DNA from: Arthrobacter sp.
Lineage (GTDB): Bacteria > Actinomycetota > Actinomycetes > Actinomycetales > Micrococcaceae
DNA: 64,000 bases
Assembly (NCBI GenBank): GCA_031277795.1
Contig: JAITLQ010000013.1
Coordinates: forward strand, 1-64,000
Direction of reading: 5' to 3'
Positions 32,514 through 40,543 of the stretch are shown piece by piece (the first letter of the stretch is position 1; the number at the start of each line of letters is the position of its first letter). The notes beneath the pieces are model-generated. The model saw nothing but the letters and a program-made list of their open reading frames with translations. It made no database searches and was not told the origin of the DNA. Made by a program: the position numbers and the translations under genes.

Positions 32514-34207
32514 GCCGCACCGCCCGCGGCGGTGAGGCCGGCGGCGGAAGCCGGCTCAGCGGCGTCGTACACCCGCTCACCCCGGATCCAGGTGGAGGTG
32601 ACGCGGGCCGTGTGCAGCTCGCGGGCGGGGAGCTCGAAGGGGTTGGGCGAGATCGTGACGAGGTCGGCGAGGAAGCCCTCCGCGACGCTGCCGGTCTCCG
32701 CCTCGCGGTGATTGATCCACGCGCTGCCGGAGGTGTAGGCGGCCAGGAACTCGGAGACGCTGAGGCGCTGGGCCTCGCCGCCGAGCGGGCCGTCGCTCTC
32801 GCCGGGGGCCTCGCGGTTCACGGCGACGTGCAGCGCCTGCAGCGGATCCGCCGTGGAGACGGGCCAATCGGAGCCGCCCACGAGGCGGGCGCCGCGATCG
32901 CGCAGCTCGCCGAAGGGATAGTGGCGGGCCTCCGCCCCCTCGCGCAGGAAGGGAAGCGTGAGCACGTCGAGCTGTTCCTCGTGGCAGGCCCACAGGGCCT
33001 GGAGGTTGGCGGCGGCGCCCAGCTGGGCGAAGCGCGGGGTGTCCGCCTCGTCCACCATCTGCAGGTGGGCGAGGTGGTGGCGGTTTTTGCTCGGGCCGTT
33101 CGCGGCGCGGGCGGCCTCGAGGGCGTCCAGCGCCTCGCGGACGGCGCGGTCGCCGAGCGCGTGGAAGTGCACCTGGAAGCCGGCGGCATCCAGCGCGGTG
33201 ACAGCCTCCTTGAGGGTCTGGGACTCCACGAAGGTCAGGCCGCGGTGCTCGCCTGCGTGCCCGGAATGGTCGTGGTAGGGCGTGAGCATCGCGGCCGTCT
33301 GGTTCTCCGCCACGCCGTCGACCATGATCTTGACGGTGCCGGGAACGTACGCGGGGGCCAGGGGCGCGGCGGCCTCCCGGCGGGCGAGCATCCCCTCGAT
33401 CTGTTCCAGGCCGCGGTCGCGCTGCCACCACTGGGCGCCGCGCACGTGCACCTTCAGGACGCCCTCGGCCACGGCCCGGCGGTAGATGGCGTCGATGTCG
33501 CTGATGCCGGACATGCCCTCGCCCACCCAGGCGTCCTGCCAGCCCGTGATGCCCTGGGCCAGCAGGGCCTCCTGGGCCGCGAGCAACCCGGCGAGGGCGA
33601 AGTCGTCGCCGATGCCGGGGCGCACCGCGTCGAAGAGGCGCTCGGCGCCCTCGTGGAAGGTGCCGGCGGGGAAGCCGTCCGCCTCGCGCTCGAGGCGACC
33701 GTCGGCCGGGTCCTGCGTGGCGGCGCCGACACCGGCGCGGCGCATGGCCTCGGTGTTGGCCCACGCACCGTGGTGATCGCGGTTGATCAGGAGGGCGGGG
33801 CGATCGCCCAGCAGTTCATCAAGAAGGCCGCGCGTCGGCGTGCCGCCGGGGAAGTGCTCCATGGACCAGCCGCCGCCCACGATCCACTCGCGTTCCGGGT
33901 GTGCCTGCGCGTAGGCGGCGATGAGCTCGAGGGTCTCCTCGGCGCTCTCGGCGCCGGAGAGGTCGCACTGCAGCATCTCGACGCCCGCGCCCAGGGGGTG
34001 CAGGTGGGCGTCCTGGAAGGAGGGCGAGAGCAGCGCGCCGTCCAGGTCGATCACGCGGGTGGCCGGGCCGGTGTGGTCCGGGGCCTCGGCCGCCGGGACG
34101 AGGCCGGCGATGCGGCCGCCGGTCACGAGGACGGCGGTGTCCGCGAGCGGTTCACCGGCGCCCGTGAAGACGGGGCCTCCGGTCAGGATCAGGTCTGCGT
34201 GGGGCAT
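32510..34207 (-). CDS. Amidohydrolase family protein (YtcJ-like)
   Basis: 565 residues. Metal and catalytic motifs of the YtcJ/AepA-like branch are FQDAHLHPLGAG (HxH), INRDHHGAWANTEAMR, VKIMVDGVAENQTAAML, FQVHFHALGDRAVREALDAL (His), HHLAHLQMVDE (His) and LVGGSDWPVSTADPLQALH (Asp). It probably hydrolyses an imported amide in the cytoplasm. It is first gene of the operon, with GAGGAAG before ATG 34207, and is followed directly by the ABC uptake genes. Confidence 0.92.
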   Translation of the reverse strand: MPHADLILTGGPVFTGAGEPLADTAVLVTGGRIAGLVPAAEAPDHTGPATRVIDLDGALLSPSFQDAHLHPLGAGVEMLQCDLSGAESAEETLELIAAYAQAHPEREWIVGGGWSMEHFPGGTPTRGLLDELLGDRPALLINRDHHGAWANTEAMRRAGVGAATQDPADGRLEREADGFPAGTFHEGAERLFDAVRPGIGDDFALAGLLAAQEALLAQGITGWQDAWVGEGMSGISDIDAIYRRAVAEGVLKVHVRGAQWWQRDRGLEQIEGMLARREAAAPLAPAYVPGTVKIMVDGVAENQTAAMLTPYHDHSGHAGEHRGLTFVESQTLKEAVTALDAAGFQVHFHALGDRAVREALDALEAARAANGPSKNRHHLAHLQMVDEADTPRFAQLGAAANLQALWACHEEQLDVLTLPFLREGAEARHYPFGELRDRGARLVGGSDWPVSTADPLQALHVAVNREAPGESDGPLGGEAQRLSVSEFLAAYTSGSAWINHREAETGSVAEGFLADLVTISPNPFELPARELHTARVTSTWIRGERVYDAAEPASAAGLTAAGGAA

Positions 34208-34329
34208 GCGCACTTCCTCGGATGCAAGGGACCGGCCCGGGCTCCCACCGCGGCGGCGGCGCTGCGCCGGGCGGTGCCCGCCGGGGCGGGGATGGGAGCG
34301 CTCGCGCGCCGATGAGGGTTCGTGCGTCG

Positions 34330-34391
34330 ACGCTAGTGTGAGGGGCATCACCATGTCAACGGCGTTGACTACATTGATGACAATGCCGTTG
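34330..34391. promoter_or_regulatory. Operon promoter with overlapping TetR operator
   Basis: For the minus-strand operon the -35 is TTGACA (34354-34359) and the -10 TAGCGT (34330-34335), with an 18-nt spacer. A perfect palindrome GTCAACG-G-CGTTGAC (34355-34369) covers the -35. A related inverted half CAATGCCGTTG (34381-34391) lies 20 nt further toward tetR. The arrangement fits repression of both the operon and tetR by the divergent TetR protein. Confidence 0.75.
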
Positions 34392-34436
34392 CGCGGCGCG
34401 CCCCGTGGCACGATGAGGGCAAGGAAAGTGGGGAAC

Positions 34437-35114
34437 ATGAGCACAACGGCCTCGGCCAAACGCGGTCGCCTCGACCGCGAAACCATCGTGGCGGCCGGCC
34501 TGGAGATCACGGCGCGCAGCGGGGTCAAGGCCCTCTCCGTGCGCGAGCTCGGCCAGCTGCTCGGCGCCGATCCCACGGCCATCTACCGGCACGTGCGCAA
34601 CAAGGACGAGCTGGTCCTGGCCATGCTCGACCATCTCGAGGCCCGCGCCGTCGAGGCCGTCACCGCCCCTCCCGAGGAGTGGGAGGAGCGCCTGCGCCAG
34701 CTCGGCGAGGCCACGGTCGAGCTCTTTGCAGCGCATCCGGCCGTGGGCGTCGAGGCCATCGTCGCTACGACCCACGGCCCCGGCGAGCGCGCGGCGGTGG
34801 AGATGATCCTCGCCGCGTTTCAGGAGGCCGGCCTGGACGATGCCGGCGTGGTGCGCCACTATTCGCTCTTTGCCCAGCACATGATGGCCTGCTCGGCCGG
34901 GATCGCCCGCTCCATCACGGAGCACGGCGGCAACGGGCGCCTGGGCCCGTGGTTCGACACCGTGCCCACGGCGGACCCGGCCGTGCACCCGCTCCTGGCG
35001 CGCTACGCCGCCCAGCTTGGGGAGTTGCAGGACCTCGATCTCTTCCGCCGCGGCCGCGAGCTCATCACCGAGTCGGCGCGCCGCGAGGGGGCGGAGCGCC
35101 GGGCAGCGCTCTAG
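34437..35114 (+). CDS. TetR-family repressor of the amidohydrolase-ABC operon
   Basis: 225 residues. The HTH occupies about residues 12-58: RLDRETIVAAGLEITARSGV, KALSVRELGQLLGADPTAIY and RHVRNKDELVLAMLD. The C-terminal domain is of the TetR_C type with ligand-binding helices. Two palindromic half-sites lie in the 229-nt divergent intergenic region and overlap the -35 of the operon. The inducer may be the transported substrate. ATG 34437 has AAGGAAAG upstream. Confidence 0.9.
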   Translation: MSTTASAKRGRLDRETIVAAGLEITARSGVKALSVRELGQLLGADPTAIYRHVRNKDELVLAMLDHLEARAVEAVTAPPEEWEERLRQLGEATVELFAAHPAVGVEAIVATTHGPGERAAVEMILAAFQEAGLDDAGVVRHYSLFAQHMMACSAGIARSITEHGGNGRLGPWFDTVPTADPAVHPLLARYAAQLGELQDLDLFRRGRELITESARREGAERRAAL

Positions 35115-35130
35115 TCGTCCCCATCGTGGC

Positions 35131-35197
35131 TTTGCCCAGACTTTGTGCGCTTTGCCCGGGGTATTCCCCGGGGCAAAGCACCAAATACATGGGCAAA
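35131..35197. repeat. Long palindrome family A, copy 4 (decayed)
   Basis: It is 67 nt with the TTTGCCCA ends, the GCTTTGCCC core and the TATTC loop, but the two arms (35131-35161 and 35167-35197) no longer match in the middle (GACTTTGTGC against CACCAAATACAT). It lies between convergent tetR and a small membrane-protein gene. Confidence 0.8.
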
Positions 35198-35281
35198 CCC
35201 CGGCGACTCGGTCGGCGTTAGGCCGGGGCGGTCGGCGGTTGGCCGGACCGGGGTGTTCAGCGGCGGGCCGGGCCGGCGGGG

Positions 35282-35551
35282 CTACTCGGCGTCGGGGCGA
35301 GCCGGGTCGGAAGGCCGGGCCGCCTCGGGCGCGGCGGCCGCCTCCTTGGCACGACGACGCGCGCGGACCCAGAGCGCGAGCGTCCAGATCCCCACGCCCA
35401 CGGGCGGGACGAAGGTCAGGATCAGCTCGAAGGCGGAGCTCGGCGGGCGGCCGGCGCCGTAGACCGTGGCGATGGATCCCACGAACATCACCAGCGTGAT
35501 CATGCCGATGATCTGCCACAGCGGGACGCGAGGAATGTTCTGAAGAGCCAC
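35282..35551 (-). CDS. Small membrane protein with two helices
   Basis: 89 residues. Two hydrophobic helices are visible: VPLWQIIGMITLVMFVGSIA (about 9-28) and FELILTFVPPVGVGIWTLAL (about 41-60). A basic turn RARRRAKEA and an Ala/Pro/Asp tail follow, so the tail is probably cytoplasmic. It starts at GTG 35551 with no ribosome-binding site; TAGGCT lies 6 nt upstream, a leaderless pattern. The family is not recognised. Small two-helix proteins of this kind are common in Micrococcales. Confidence 0.75.
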   Translation of the reverse strand: MALQNIPRVPLWQIIGMITLVMFVGSIATVYGAGRPPSSAFELILTFVPPVGVGIWTLALWVRARRRAKEAAAAPEAARPSDPARPDAE

Positions 35552-35634
35552 GCGCCGAGCCTACCGGAGCCCGGCCCCGGGCCGCGGTGGGCGGAAGGCG
35601 TCGAGACCCGACCCTCCACGGGCCGACGGCGCGG

Positions 35635-36051
35635 CTACAGGTACCGCACGAAGGCCCGTCCCGGGCGGGAGAGCTCGTGCACCTCGGTGAGCCCGTTGCT
35701 CTCGTAGAACGCGCGTTGCCCCGGCTCGTCGTCGGTCATGAGCAAGAGCTGACGGATCCCCGTGCTGTCCTCGTGGATGGCGTCGAGCAGCAGCGAACCA
35801 AGACCCTCCCGTTGGCAGTCCGGGTGGACCAGGAGGTCCTGCACCAAGGTGACCGACGCGCCGTCGGACAGCGTCCGCGCGAGCGCCACGAGGCGCCCGC
35901 CCTGCCTGACCGTGTAGACGCGGGTGGAGCCGGAGAGTGCCGCCTGCAGTGCCTGGGGGTCGCGCGTGTAGGCGCTCCAGCCCACGGCGTCGTAGAGCTC
36001 CACGCATTCATCCAGCCGCGGGACCTCGCCCACGCCCACGCGCCATGCCAT
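35635..36051 (-). CDS. GNAT-family acetyltransferase
   Basis: 138 residues. The start VPRLDECVELYDAVGWSAYT, core VALARTLSDGASVTLVQDLL, acetyl-CoA loop HPDCQREGLGSLLLDAI (Q-x-x-G-x-G) and terminal FYESNGLTEV follow the small GNAT plan. The substrate is unknown. ATG 36051 has GAGGAGG upstream, which decides the start within a longer open frame. The start is 165 nt from the divergent deaminase gene. Confidence 0.9.
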   Translation of the reverse strand: MAWRVGVGEVPRLDECVELYDAVGWSAYTRDPQALQAALSGSTRVYTVRQGGRLVALARTLSDGASVTLVQDLLVHPDCQREGLGSLLLDAIHEDSTGIRQLLLMTDDEPGQRAFYESNGLTEVHELSRPGRAFVRYL

Positions 36052-36216
36052 CGCTGCCTCCTCGTGGCCGCCGTGGGCGCCGCCCACGAGGGGGTGAGCG
36101 GGCATCGGCGGCCGGTCCACCACCCACGCTACGGGCGCGCCGCCCCCAAGGGAACAACCCGGCGCCGACGCGCCCCGCGCCGCCACCGATGGCACCCCGT
36201 GACCTAGCGTGGGCTC

Positions 36217-36714
36217 ATGCACCAGAACACCGAGCTGACCCCAGAGGAGCTGGGCTACCTGGCCCGCTGCGTCGAACTGGCCGAGGAGGCCCTGGCCGAC
36301 GGCGACGAGCCGTTTGGTTCCCTGCTCCTCTCGGCCGCGGGCGAGGTGCTCTTCGAGGACCGCACCCGCGTCAAGGGCGGCGACCACACGCGCCATCCCG
36401 AACTCGCGATCGCCCTGTGGGCCGTGCGCGAGCTCTCCCCTCAGGAACGCGCGGCGGCCACGGTCTACACCTCGGGCGAGCACTGCCCCATGTGCGCGGC
36501 GGCGCACGCGTGGGTGGGCCTGGGGCGCATCGTCTACGCCTCCAGCTCCGCCCAGCTCGCCGCGTGGTGCGCCGAGTGGGGGCTGCCGTCCGCACCCGTC
36601 GCGGCCCTGCCGATCGGCGCGGTGGCGCCGGGCGTCCCCACCGCCGGCCCGGTGGCCCGGTTTGAGGAACGCCTCCGCGCACTGCAGGCGGCCAGCCGCG
36701 GCGTGACCCTCTAG
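36217..36714 (+). CDS. Nucleoside/nucleobase deaminase (CDA fold)
   Basis: 165 residues. Zinc ligands of the cytidine-deaminase fold are visible: HPELAIALWAV (H-x-E; Pro rather than the usual Ala/Val between) and SGEHCPMCAAAHAWVGL (PCxxC type, here CPMC). The family includes guanine and tRNA adenosine deaminases; the preserved EHCPMC favours a guanine deaminase-like enzyme. ATG 36217 follows TAGCGT by 6 nt with no ribosome-binding site, a leaderless pattern. It is followed 81 nt later by the Pr6Pr gene. Confidence 0.85.
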   Translation: MHQNTELTPEELGYLARCVELAEEALADGDEPFGSLLLSAAGEVLFEDRTRVKGGDHTRHPELAIALWAVRELSPQERAAATVYTSGEHCPMCAAAHAWVGLGRIVYASSSAQLAAWCAEWGLPSAPVAALPIGAVAPGVPTAGPVARFEERLRALQAASRGVTL

Positions 36715-36759
36715 CGGGGCGTAGCGGGGCGCCGGCCCCGGGCCGGCGGCGCGGCCCCC

Positions 36760-36788
36760 TTGGCGCTGGCCCCTCCGGCGGCTACCTT
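36760..36788 (+). promoter_or_regulatory. Promoter of leaderless Pr6Pr gene
   Basis: TTGGCG (36760-36765) and TACCTT (36783-36788) are 17 nt apart, and the ATG follows the -10 by 7 nt. No Shine-Dalgarno is present. This is the clearest leaderless promoter in the window. Confidence 0.6.
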
Positions 36789-36795
36789 CGCAAGC

Positions 36796-37443
36796 ATGAC
36801 CCCCCGTTTCGTCGCCTCGCTCCGCCTCGGCATCGTGGCCCTCATCGTCTTCGCCGTGGTGGTGACCTTCACGGTCTCGGCGATCGCGCGCGGCGCCCTG
36901 CCCAACCCCTTCAACTTCTTCGGCTTCTTCACCATCCAGTCGAATCTGCTGTGCATCGGCGTGCTCGCGACCGCCGCCGTCGCCCTCCTGCGCGGGCGCA
37001 CGCTCCCCGCGTGGTTCCACGTGCTGCGCGGCAGCGTCACCGCGTACATCGCGATCGTTGGCGTGGTCTACGCCGTGCTGCTCGCGCCGCTCGGCGCGGC
37101 CGGCGGTGTGGAGGTTCCCCTCTCCAACGCGATCCTGCACATGCTGACCCCGCTGTACCTGCCCCTTGATTGGCTGCTGTTCAACGATCGCCCCGCCCTC
37201 GATTGGCGCAAGCTCTGGCTCGTCCTGGCCTACCCCGTGGTGTGGGTCGCCGTGGTGCTCGTGCGCGGCGCCACCGACGGGTGGGTGCCCTACCCCTTCC
37301 TGGATCCCACGGTCGGCTACCCCACGGTGGCCCTGTATTGCCTCGTCATCATGCTGGTCGGCCTGGCGTTCGGCGCGCTGGCCTGGTGGGTCTCGCGGCT
37401 GCGCACGCGGTGGCCGCTCGGCCGCGGCGTTGACGCCGCCTGA
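36796..37443 (+). CDS. Pr6Pr family membrane protein
   Basis: 215 residues with six hydrophobic helices. The signature FGFFTIQSNLLCIGVLATAA (helix 2), RGSVTAYIAIVGVVYAVLL, NAILHMLTPLYLPLDWLLF and YPFLDPTVGYPTVALYCLVI is typical of Pr6Pr proteins, related to FAR-17a/AIG1-like membrane proteins. In eukaryotes relatives are lipid esterases; the bacterial role is unproven. The conserved Thr in FFTIQSN and His in ILHMLTP are present. It is leaderless from the promoter just upstream. Confidence 0.88.
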   Translation: MTPRFVASLRLGIVALIVFAVVVTFTVSAIARGALPNPFNFFGFFTIQSNLLCIGVLATAAVALLRGRTLPAWFHVLRGSVTAYIAIVGVVYAVLLAPLGAAGGVEVPLSNAILHMLTPLYLPLDWLLFNDRPALDWRKLWLVLAYPVVWVAVVLVRGATDGWVPYPFLDPTVGYPTVALYCLVIMLVGLAFGALAWWVSRLRTRWPLGRGVDAA

Positions 37444-37532
37444 CCCGTCCCAGGACATCCGCGCCCAGCCCCCCGTTGCGGGAGCCGAACCCGGTCAGAC
37501 TGGGCGCACGGCCCGTTTTCGAAAGGACAACC

Positions 37533-37922
37533 ATGAGCAGCATCGACGTGGTGCGCAAGCACTATGCCGCCTCCGAGGCCGGAGACCTCGAGGCCATGAT
37601 GGCCGACTTCGCGCAGAACATCGTCTGGACCGAGGCCGCCGGCTTCCCCACCGCCGGCGTCTACACCGGCCGGCAGGAGATCATCGACGGCGTCTTCGGC
37701 CCCACCGACGCCACGTGGAACGGCTTCGCCGTGGGCGTTGAGCGCCTCATCGAGGACGGCGACACCGTGGTGATGATCGGCAACTACACGGGCATCGCCA
37801 AGAGCACGGGCAAGCCGCTGAACATCCGCACCGTCCACGTGTGGACCGTGCAGGCCGGCCAGATCGTCGCCTTCGAGCAGATCTGCGACTCGCACTCGGC
37901 GCAGCTGGCCCTCGCCGACTGA
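37533..37922 (+). CDS. SnoaL-like / NTF2-family protein
   Basis: 129 residues. The start IDVVRKHYAASEAGDLEAMM and the strands NIVWTEAAGFP, GVYTGRQEIIDGVF, VVMIGNYTGIAKSTGKPLNI and HVWTVQAGQIVAFEQICDS are the cone-shaped SnoaL fold. Members are isomerases, hydrolases or binding proteins; no catalytic set can be assigned. GAAAGGA precedes ATG 37533. A very strong terminator follows, so it is the end of its transcript. Confidence 0.9.
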   Translation: MSSIDVVRKHYAASEAGDLEAMMADFAQNIVWTEAAGFPTAGVYTGRQEIIDGVFGPTDATWNGFAVGVERLIEDGDTVVMIGNYTGIAKSTGKPLNIRTVHVWTVQAGQIVAFEQICDSHSAQLALAD

Positions 37923-37939
37923 CACCCACTCTTATTCCT

Positions 37940-37989
37940 GCCCGACGGCGGGTGGGCGGCTTGCAGTAGCCGCCCACCCGCCGTCGGGC
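37940..37989. terminator. Perfect 21-bp terminator hairpin with T-rich tail
   Basis: GCCCGACGGCGGGTGGGCGGC (37940-37960) pairs exactly with 37969-37989 around an 8-nt loop, followed by TTTCTTT. It is the best Rho-independent terminator in the window and lies between convergent genes. Confidence 0.92.
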
Positions 37990-38035
37990 TTTCTTTGTGG
38001 GGCCTTCCGGCCCCGGCGCCGGCGGCGCCGCCGCG

Positions 38036-39157
38036 TCAGGACGCGAGGAGCTCGAAGGGGACGGGGCCGTGGCTGGCGCCGTTGACGAGCAGCTCAACCG
38101 CGTGTTCGCCCGGGTAGTAGGCGCGCGTGGTGATGGGGCGGAAGGAAAAGGTGCGCTCGACCTCGAGGCGTTCGCCCGGGGCCAGGGTGGGAGCGGCCAG
38201 CTTGAAGACCTTGCGCCGGGCGGCGCCGCGTGCGCCGCGCAGGTGCAGAGCCCAGTCGATCGCGACCTTGGCCGGGACGGAGCCCGCGTTGGTGATCGAG
38301 GCACAAAAGCGCAGCTCGCCGGTGAAGGGAACGCTGGTGGTGGCCACGCGCGGGCCGTCGACGGCCAGATCCGCGCCGGAGAAGCCGAGGAGCGCGAGGG
38401 CGCCCGGGTCGCCGCGCTTGATGAGGGTGCGCAGGCCGTGCTTGATGACCCACGTCGAGCTGCCGAGCGGGCGCTGCGCCCACGCCGTGGCCCGCTCGAG
38501 GACCCAGTGCGGGTGCTGGCGCGAGTGATCGTTGAGGTGGTTCGCGACCGAGCGGTAGACGTAGTCCTCCGGGTCCCCGCGCAGCTCCTCCAGGATCGGG
38601 GCGGCGAGCTCCGGGTTCCGCACCAGCTCGGGAACCCGTAGCCCCCACGGCAGCAGCGGGCGCGAGCCCTCGCTCGCGAGCCGGCGCACGTGGTGGTTGG
38701 GGTGGCTCACCCACGTGCGCATGATGGCCAGGCCGCGTTCCGGGCGGGCGCGCAGCAACTCGCGGATGGCGAACTCCGAGGTGTTGCGCGGCGTCAGGAG
38801 GGCCAGGACGTCCATGGCCTCGTCGAAGCTCTGCTCGTCCCCGGCCGCCAGGGCGGACCGGGTCGCGGCGAGCCCGGCCGGCCAGATCAGCCAACCCTCG
38901 AAGGCCGGGTCCTGCGCTGCCGCGCGCAGCGTGCGCGCCACGGCGGCGGCGTTCGTGGGGAGCCCCGCCAGCGCGGCGTCCGCCAAGGCCGAGGCCCGGG
39001 CGGAGAGCGCGAGCGGGCCCAGCGCCGCCGGCGCCGAGGCGGCACGCAGTTCAGGGAGCTCCGCTCCGGCGGCCTCGCCGAGGATCGCGTGGAAGGTGGA
39101 GGCCTGCTCGGCCCCCAGAAGGTCGTCCGCCATGGGCATGGTGCTGCTCTCGCTCAC
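38036..39157 (-). CDS. DNA alkylation repair protein (AlkD/AlkC-like HEAT repeat)
   Basis: 373 residues, helical repeats. HEAT-like pairs run from about residue 80 to 270: LLTPRNTSEFAIRELLRARP, RTWVSHPNHHVRRLASEGSR, ILEELRGDPEDYVYRSVANH and WVIKHGLRTLIKRGDPGALA. These include the conserved Trp/His/Arg/Asp that frame the lesion pocket in alkylpurine glycosylases of this superfamily. A beta-rich C-terminal extension (about 290-373) is also present (FTGELRFCASITNAGSVPAK), as in AlkC-type proteins. It likely excises alkylated bases. The start is uncertain: GTG 39157, or ATG 39139/39133. Confidence 0.88.
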   Translation of the reverse strand: MSESSTMPMADDLLGAEQASTFHAILGEAAGAELPELRAASAPAALGPLALSARASALADAALAGLPTNAAAVARTLRAAAQDPAFEGWLIWPAGLAATRSALAAGDEQSFDEAMDVLALLTPRNTSEFAIRELLRARPERGLAIMRTWVSHPNHHVRRLASEGSRPLLPWGLRVPELVRNPELAAPILEELRGDPEDYVYRSVANHLNDHSRQHPHWVLERATAWAQRPLGSSTWVIKHGLRTLIKRGDPGALALLGFSGADLAVDGPRVATTSVPFTGELRFCASITNAGSVPAKVAIDWALHLRGARGAARRKVFKLAAPTLAPGERLEVERTFSFRPITTRAYYPGEHAVELLVNGASHGPVPFELLAS

Positions 39158-39212
39158 GTGTGGGTTCGCCGCGGGCGGCGTGCCCGTCGTCCCTCCAGCC
39201 TAAGGTGAGGGC

Positions 39213-39800
39213 ATGACGCAATGGGTGGCCCTCCTGCGGGGCATCAACGTGGGTGGCGTGAGCATCAAGAGCGCCGAGCTGGCCGGGACGTTCAAGGACG
39301 CCGGCTTCGAGGGCGTGAAGACCGTGCTCGCCACGGGAAACGTGCTCTTCGGCGCGGCGGAGGAGGCCGGGGACGCCCTGGCAGCGGCGGCGCTGCGGGC
39401 GCGAATCGAGGCGCTGCTCTCCGAGCGCTTCGGCTACGAGGCCCGCGTGGTGCTCGAACCCCGGGAGCGGATCGGCGCCCTCGTGGAGGGGTACCCCTAC
39501 GCCGAGTCGACGGCGCACCACGCCTACGTGGTGTTCGGCTCGGACCCCGAGGCCCTGGCCGCCCTGCTCGACGACGCGGCGGGGCGCGGCATCGCCGTGG
39601 ACGGCGCCGAGGCGAGCGGCGCAACGGGCGTGCCCGTCGCGGAAGGCGCCGAGCGCGTGTGCGCCGGCGAGGGCGTGCTCTACTGGGCCTGTCCGCGCGG
39701 CTCCAGCACCGACACGCCCTTCTCCAAGCTCACGGCGGCGGCGCGCCACAAGCCCTCGCTCACCACGCGGAACCTCAACACGGTGCGCAAGCTCGCCTGA
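39213..39800 (+). CDS. DUF1697 family protein
   Basis: 195 residues. The family signature WVALLRGINVGGVSIKSAEL opens the protein, followed by TVLATGNVLFGAAEE, FGYEARVVLEPRERIGALV, GVLYWACPRGSSTDTPFSKL and the terminal TTRNLNTVRKLA. DUF1697 proteins are common in soil bacteria and have no proven function. ATG 39213 follows TAAGGT by 6 nt; AAGGTGAGG could also serve as a ribosome-binding site. It starts 55 nt from the divergent DNA-repair gene. Confidence 0.9.
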   Translation: MTQWVALLRGINVGGVSIKSAELAGTFKDAGFEGVKTVLATGNVLFGAAEEAGDALAAAALRARIEALLSERFGYEARVVLEPRERIGALVEGYPYAESTAHHAYVVFGSDPEALAALLDDAAGRGIAVDGAEASGATGVPVAEGAERVCAGEGVLYWACPRGSSTDTPFSKLTAAARHKPSLTTRNLNTVRKLA

Positions 39801-39900
39801 GCACCCCGGCCCGCACCCCTCGCTTGCCCCCGCACTTCCCCAGACGGCTCCGTCTCCTCAGCTCGACCACGCCTCTTCAGCTGCCCCCCTCTTCCTCAAG

Positions 39901-39956
39901 ATCGGAGTGGGTTCGGTACGTTCTTTGGCCAAAAACCGTACCGAGCCCACTCCGAT
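39901..39956. repeat. Palindrome family B, copy 1
   Basis: A 56-nt palindrome centred on TTTGG/CCAAA, with 28-nt arms matching at 25 positions. The arm begins ATCGGAGTGGG and contains TCGGTACG. A second copy is at 63771-63828. It lies after DUF1697 and before a convergent gene. Confidence 0.85.
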
Positions 39957-40034
39957 TCTGGGATGAGAAGGGGAGACACCGTCCGGGTGGGGGCGCGGCG
40001 GAGGCCTCCAGCCAGCGGGGCGCGGCCGGGGCGT

Positions 40035-40403
40035 TCAGCAGGCGGGGCGCAGCAGCTCGGCCTCGGCGCCGAGCTCCTCCCACACGAGGCGGGCGAGGCG
40101 ATGGCTCGAGGCGCGGGCCGCGAGGGCGGCGTGCGCTTCGCCCGCCCGCGGCGTCAACGCCGCCACGGCGGAGGAGATCTCCTCGCCGAAGCTGCCGGCC
40201 AGCTCGGCTTCGGTGACCTGCTCGAGGGAAAGATGCAGCCACGCGACGGCCACGGCGGGGTGGCGTTCCCCGTGCCTCGCGGCGACGCGCGCGGCCAACG
40301 CCGCCAGCGCCTCGCCGAGCCCGCGACCCTGTTCGTCAGTCGAGCCCGCGTGCAGCCCCCTGGCCAGCACGCGCGCCCCGATGGTGAGGTCCCTGTTCTC
40401 CAC
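40035..40403 (-). CDS. Degenerate HD-domain (RelA/SpoT-like) protein
   Basis: 122 residues. The helical core resembles small HD phosphohydrolases. AVAVAWLHLSLEQVTEAELA aligns with the pattern AxxAxLHDxxEDTxxTxxDL, and SSAVAALTPRAGEAHAALAA, then RASSHRLARLVWEELGAEAE with the ALTRRxGE and HPxARxVKxADLxDN parts. The HD pair has become His-Leu and the ED pair Leu-Glu-Gln, so phosphohydrolase activity is unlikely. The assignment is by pattern only. It has a ribosome-binding site (AGGAGG) before ATG 40403. Confidence 0.6.
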   Translation of the reverse strand: MENRDLTIGARVLARGLHAGSTDEQGRGLGEALAALAARVAARHGERHPAVAVAWLHLSLEQVTEAELAGSFGEEISSAVAALTPRAGEAHAALAARASSHRLARLVWEELGAEAELLRPAC

Positions 40404-40543
40404 ACGTCCTCCTGCTCACGATCCAACCTCCAGCGTAGGCGCGAGCCCCGACACCATGCCCAGCGGTGACGCCCCGGCCGGCCCCACACCCCGGTTTCCG
40501 GACACCCCAGCGAGCGCCCGCGTCAAGCCCCACCCCACGCAGC

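Noticed and set aside
21636-35197. Interpretation of the long palindromes as a CRISPR array
   Set aside because: Copies are kilobases apart, have no regular spacers and are themselves palindromes; no cas gene is present.
38036-39157. Frameshift or fusion in the DNA alkylation repair gene because of its length
   Set aside because: The beta-rich C-terminal extension is continuous with the HEAT part and resembles AlkC-type proteins.
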